Source: Meandrina meandrites
Taxonomy: Eukaryota; Cnidaria; Anthozoa; Scleractinia; Meandrinidae
DNA: 64,000 bases
Assembly (NCBI GenBank): GCA_963693305.1
Contig: OY855904.1
Span: 33,265,917-33,329,916, forward strand
Reading direction: 5' to 3'
A model generated the notes under the pieces. It saw nothing but the letters and a program-made list of their open reading frames with translations, was not told the origin of the DNA and searched no databases. Position numbers and translations under genes: made by a program. Numbering within the stretch: the first letter of the stretch is position 1; each line of letters starts with the position of its first letter. This document shows positions 60,533 through 64,000 of the stretch, one piece after another.

Positions 60533-61409
60533 TTAAAAAGGTGCTGGTAATTATGCCAATTTAGGTAATTATTTCACTACAAAAAACAAGGAATGTATAT
60601 GGAGAATAGCTCTAGCTAAACTGATTTAAAGTGATAGACAGTTTTGCAGTATCTTTGTTTCACAAATAAAGCTTTTCAGAGTACTAGTTTAATTAAGTCA
60701 TCTGGTGTAAACTTACTGTAATGCTCAGAATGAAGCAAATCTGTCAGAAACAGTCTTTGGTTTGAACAGAGTTAATTACGTTAGTGAAAACTTGAAGTTC
60801 ACATCAACCTTCAACAACACAAAACCCATTACCCCTTCAAAACTTGAGTTTTAAAACGATCAGTCTGTGATATATTATTATTAATCAAGAATCAAAGTTT
60901 ATTAATACAGACTATTTAAACTTACAGGCATGGATCATAATCAGCTACTGAATTTAAACAAGCAATGCAGAAAAAGATTTTGATAATTATTTCATTCATT
61001 TAACAGTTAACTTTTAGTGAGGTGTGGGTAGCAAGGTCCCTTCATTCAAGACTTTATCTCATCCATATCCATTAGACTCGTATTCCGCCCTCAAGTCGCA
61101 GGTAGCCAGACTCTTGGCTACAGCACATCAAGTAGCATGCTCCAATCATTCCCAGTAGCTGTTGACAAATTACAACAGAAGAGAATTTCGGAAAACATGT
61201 TTTTCCATGCTTTGTTTGGTACAGTTATTATTAGGTCACATCCCACAGCTAAAACTACTTGCAAACTGGTTGAACCACTCTCCCAAAGATACAGTTTTAA
61301 AAAAAGGAAAGCATTGCCTCACTAAATAAAAAATAAGTAAATTGGCTTTGTTGAACGGGGTTGCATGTAACAGTCTTGTGACTGACAAACCTGTGGCCCT
61401 CGAATTCCA

Positions 61410-61612
61410 GATTGAATTGGAATTTGGAAGTGTTGCCTCTTCTGGAGGGAGGAAAACTCGAGAACCCGGAGAGAAACCCTCAGAGCAGGGACAAGAACCA
61501 ACAACAAACTCAACCCACATATGGCCCTGGGTCTGGGAATCGAACCTGGGCTACATTGGTGTGAAATTGAGTACTCTAATCACTGCACTATCAAATAACT
61601 TCCATTTCTAGC
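61410..61612 (-). mobile_element. tRNA-derived SINE
   Basis: Read on the - strand, tagtgcagtgattagagtac gives an A-box-like block. About 40 bp on is aggttcgattcccag, which matches the pol III B box GGTTCGANTCC exactly. Downstream follows a conserved body with aaccctcagagcaggg and tcgagttttcctccctcc on either strand. A related body lies at 28590-28735. Confidence 0.8.
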
Positions 61613-61684
61613 CCCATCCTCCTTTTGAAGTCTTTCTCTTTATGTAATTAATGTAAACCTGAAACTCAGGCAGGACTGATACAA

Positions 61685-61818
61685 GTGAGAGGGTGGGGGA
61701 TGAGGTACAATATTACAGGGGGAGGGTGGGGGATGAGGTACAATATTACAGGGAGAGGGTGGGGATGAGGTACATTATTACAGGGAGAGGGTGGGGGGAT
61801 GAGGTACAATATTACAGT
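61685..61818. repeat. minisatellite of about 32 bp, four copies
   Basis: gagggtgggggatgaggtac followed by aatattacaggg repeats four times with small length changes in the G run. Confidence 0.9.
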
Positions 61819-62246
61819 GAAACCGGTATATTTTAGCAGACACCTTCAGGGCATCTCCATTTCAGCGACATTTTTTGGCGTCCATGTCGAGAGTTTCGGG
61901 GGAAAAGAGGTATATAGTTTAGTACACCAAATAGGGGGTAAAATTTTGGGACCTTAGCTACTGTTTGCTTAATATAGGGTGTCACCTTAATACAGCTGTG
62001 GCTACTTAATGGAGCTTTGACTGTGTTGTTAAATATATGCCTAGGCGTATGACCGAAACAACAGAATTCATGAATGTGTCTTTTCTAGCTATTTTCATGT
62101 GTCATGGTCTAATTTTCGCCCTATTTTCACATGTCATGGTCAAAGTTTTGCCCTTTTCACATGTCACGCATAAATCCTTTGCTACCCTCTACATTGTACT
62201 CCGCTGATAAAATGATAATTTACCATGATCAATGTATTGCACTTAC

Positions 62247-63810
62247 TTGTAGCACAGCAACTCCAATAGCAACTCCAATGATGTAGCTGAGGCTGTGTTT
62301 AACCTCATCAGTCAGTTTGTCCAAGCAGCCCTACAAATACACAAGGTCACAAGATCTAGCATACCATAAAAGTCCATGTATAAGCCGCACCCCCAATTTG
62401 GAAGGTCAAATTTTGGAAAAAAAGATTGACGATGTTTGAAGTTCCAGTGAAGTTATATATATTGGTAACCAAAACAAACATGTATGGTTTCAAAACAGAC
62501 ATAGTGGTTGTCGCAAACTTTCAAATCAATTTAGTCTTCAGATGGCAACATTTCACTTGTCATACCTTCCTTTTTAGTTTGAGTTTACTATATCTTATTA
62601 TATGGCTACAATAGTATGCGCGCTCTGATTGGCTGATGAGCGGGCAAGATTTTCTTGTAATGACCGGGCATTATGAAAATTTTTCTTGCCTTAGCTTTTT
62701 ATAACTTTTTAAGGGTCAAACACTTGTAAACACAGGTCAGTTTGTTTTGTGAAAATTAAAGTGGTTAAATTTGCCCTAGATCTTGGCGTAATGAAGACAA
62801 AAATTGCCTCATTGTCAAACAAACCGTTTCTTCTGGTTTCGATCGCATGACCTTGAATGACCTCTTGCGCGCGCAAGCGGATATTGAAAAATGTTTCCCT
62901 TTTTTCAGCGCTAAAAAGGCCATATAATAAATAACTTATTTACCTCGTCCGTTTGGTCATTACAGAGAAATCTCAGACCTCGGCCTTGATGTATTGACCT
63001 CACTATCGCTCAGTCAATACATCAAGGTCTTGGTCTGAGATTTCCCTGTAATGACCTCACTCTCGGTTAATAAGTGGTATATAAACTTAAGAAGCTCTCT
63101 TGATACCATTTTTTCAAGATTATCACTTCTAAACACTCCATGAAGTTGAAATTATACAATGGACTTTCATGGTAATTCTTGTTTTCTTGCCATTACAGTT
63201 TAATAGCCAGCTGGACTTTTACAGTATTAAAAAAAGACTTTAGCTGACACCGTTCTACTTCAAACATTAAAGCTTCAATGGCAATTTACAAGAAGAACCT
63301 TTCGAAATATTTTATTGATAAGGTATTACAGGGGTGCCTCAGGTATTACAGTGTAATCCCGATTTCTTGGGTAAAGGTTAAGAATCCGATCTGATCGAGG
63401 TGTCGGTCAACGCAGGTTGAAATCAGGTTTACGCTGTAATAACTGAGGCCTACTGATAACCTGAACCAAAAGATATTTCTCTTGGACAGTGAAACACTGT
63501 ACATACCCCCCCCCCCCCCCCCCACTGATTTATCTAATAATAAATTCCTCAATTTCTTGAACCAATTTATGTTTTACTTGGAGGTTGAAGAACAGGGATT
63601 CCACAAAAACTGGTTTGTAATGAAAACTTTTAGTGTATGTTAACAATATTGGGTAAATTTTAAAAATCTGTTTCCACATACCTCCTTGTAATGATTCAGT
63701 GGTGTGCAAAAAGCTTCGTCACAGCAAGAATGAGGATATTGCAATGGATGTTTCTTAAAGTATGGTGAGGTCAGCCAATCAGATGGGCTTTTACTTCCAC
63801 AGCACTTCAA
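62247..63810 (-). CDS. tetraspanin, large-loop and TM4 exons (partial)
   Basis: Two exons on the - strand: 63810-63682 (43 codons) and 62330-62247 (28 codons), with GT-AG borders and phase 0. The first carries the tetraspanin signature of the large extracellular loop: KCCG at its start, then a CC pair (HSCCDEAF) and a further Cys. The second opens with GCLDKL, the last conserved loop cysteine, and continues into the fourth membrane segment (SYIIGVAIGVAVLQ). These six cysteines would form the loop disulphides, and the protein would organise membrane microdomains. TM1-TM3 lie beyond the right edge, and the last exon with the cytoplasmic tail was not found. The subfamily cannot be assigned. Confidence 0.88.
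62331..63681 (-). other. tetraspanin intron
   Basis: 1.35-kb intron. It contains a catgtataagccgcaccccc MITE-like motif near 62372, an inverted pair around 62950-63060 (ttacagagaaatctcagacc and ctgagatttccctgtaatga), and an 18-base C run at 63506-63523. No gene seen. Confidence 0.6.
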
Positions 63811-64000
63811 CTACAACACACAGGCACACAGAATTAATTTCAAACTTGTTATGAATTTGTAATGTAAAATGACTGATTTGCAGTGATATTGAGACACTGG
63901 CAAAGTAACATGTATGACAAGCAAAATAATGAACAAATAAAACGCACTTGCGGGAGTGCACATGGTTTCAGCTATGTTCTGTTGGCCACAAATTAATTTC

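Larger units (their letters stand above)
58734..62246. other. intergenic stretch between copy B and the tetraspanin
   Basis: No gene is supported. It holds the elements listed separately and AT-rich sequence. About 61810-62025 resembles a further MITE (tacagtgaaaccggtatatt and gagctttgactgtg as possible ends). The last coding exon of the tetraspanin should lie here or just left but was not found. Confidence 0.45.

Noticed and set aside
61030..61130. Last tetraspanin exon
   Set aside because: A short frame with a possible splice site exists, but its sequence (tagccaagagtctggctacc) looks like a dispersed repeat and lacks a TM4 continuation.

Overview
This is an animal nuclear genome window. 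Every well-resolved multi-exon gene has GT-AG introns, a metazoan-type LONP1 and SR splicing factor are present, and the intergenic DNA is AT-rich and dense in MITEs and long poly-G/poly-C runs. A GTPase plus DSTYK-like pseudokinase family and invertebrate-type SINEs fit a marine invertebrate. An anthozoan cnidarian, probably a stony coral, is my best guess, but that is inference and not proven by the sequence.

Layout. 1-600: terminal exon of an unidentified cysteine-rich protein on the + strand. 1.93-5.28 kb: a 20-bp minisatellite of about 167 copies with higher-order structure. 6.3-10.4 kb: two divergent, frameshifted members of a helical-hairpin protein family. 11.35-12.5 kb: a 5'-truncated LINE. 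13.86-33.24 kb (- strand): a complete 23-exon mitochondrial Lon protease gene (LONP1, 990 aa), whose introns hold SINEs and several DNA-transposon remnants. 33.39-34.35 kb (+): a single-exon SR splicing factor that shares a 158-bp divergent promoter with LONP1. 34.4-40.5 kb: intergenic, with hairpins and small elements.

40.5-58.7 kb: two intact, inverted, head-to-head paralogues, each with 4 coding exons (945 and 944 aa). Each fuses an N-terminal GTPase with good G1, G3 and G4 motifs to a DSTYK-like kinase domain that has lost its DFG-type motif and most of its catalytic-loop residues. A 0.5-kb foldback sits between the two promoters. Intron 2 of the + copy carries two nested, TTAA-flanked, long-inverted-repeat elements totalling 7.2 kb. 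Exon 1 and the 3' coding ends of the two copies are nearly identical while the middle of exon 2 is clearly diverged, which suggests patchy gene conversion.

58.7-64 kb: intergenic DNA with another TTAA-flanked element, a SINE and a minisatellite, then the large-loop and TM4 exons of a tetraspanin on the - strand that continues beyond the right edge.

The genes do not form one pathway. LONP1 serves mitochondrial protein quality control, the SR protein nuclear splicing, and the tetraspanin the cell membrane. The most unusual material is the GTPase-pseudokinase pair with its palindromic architecture, and the divergent helical-hairpin pair. All exon models were built by reading splice sites and phases by eye, with family sequences recalled from memory. 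No database search was run.
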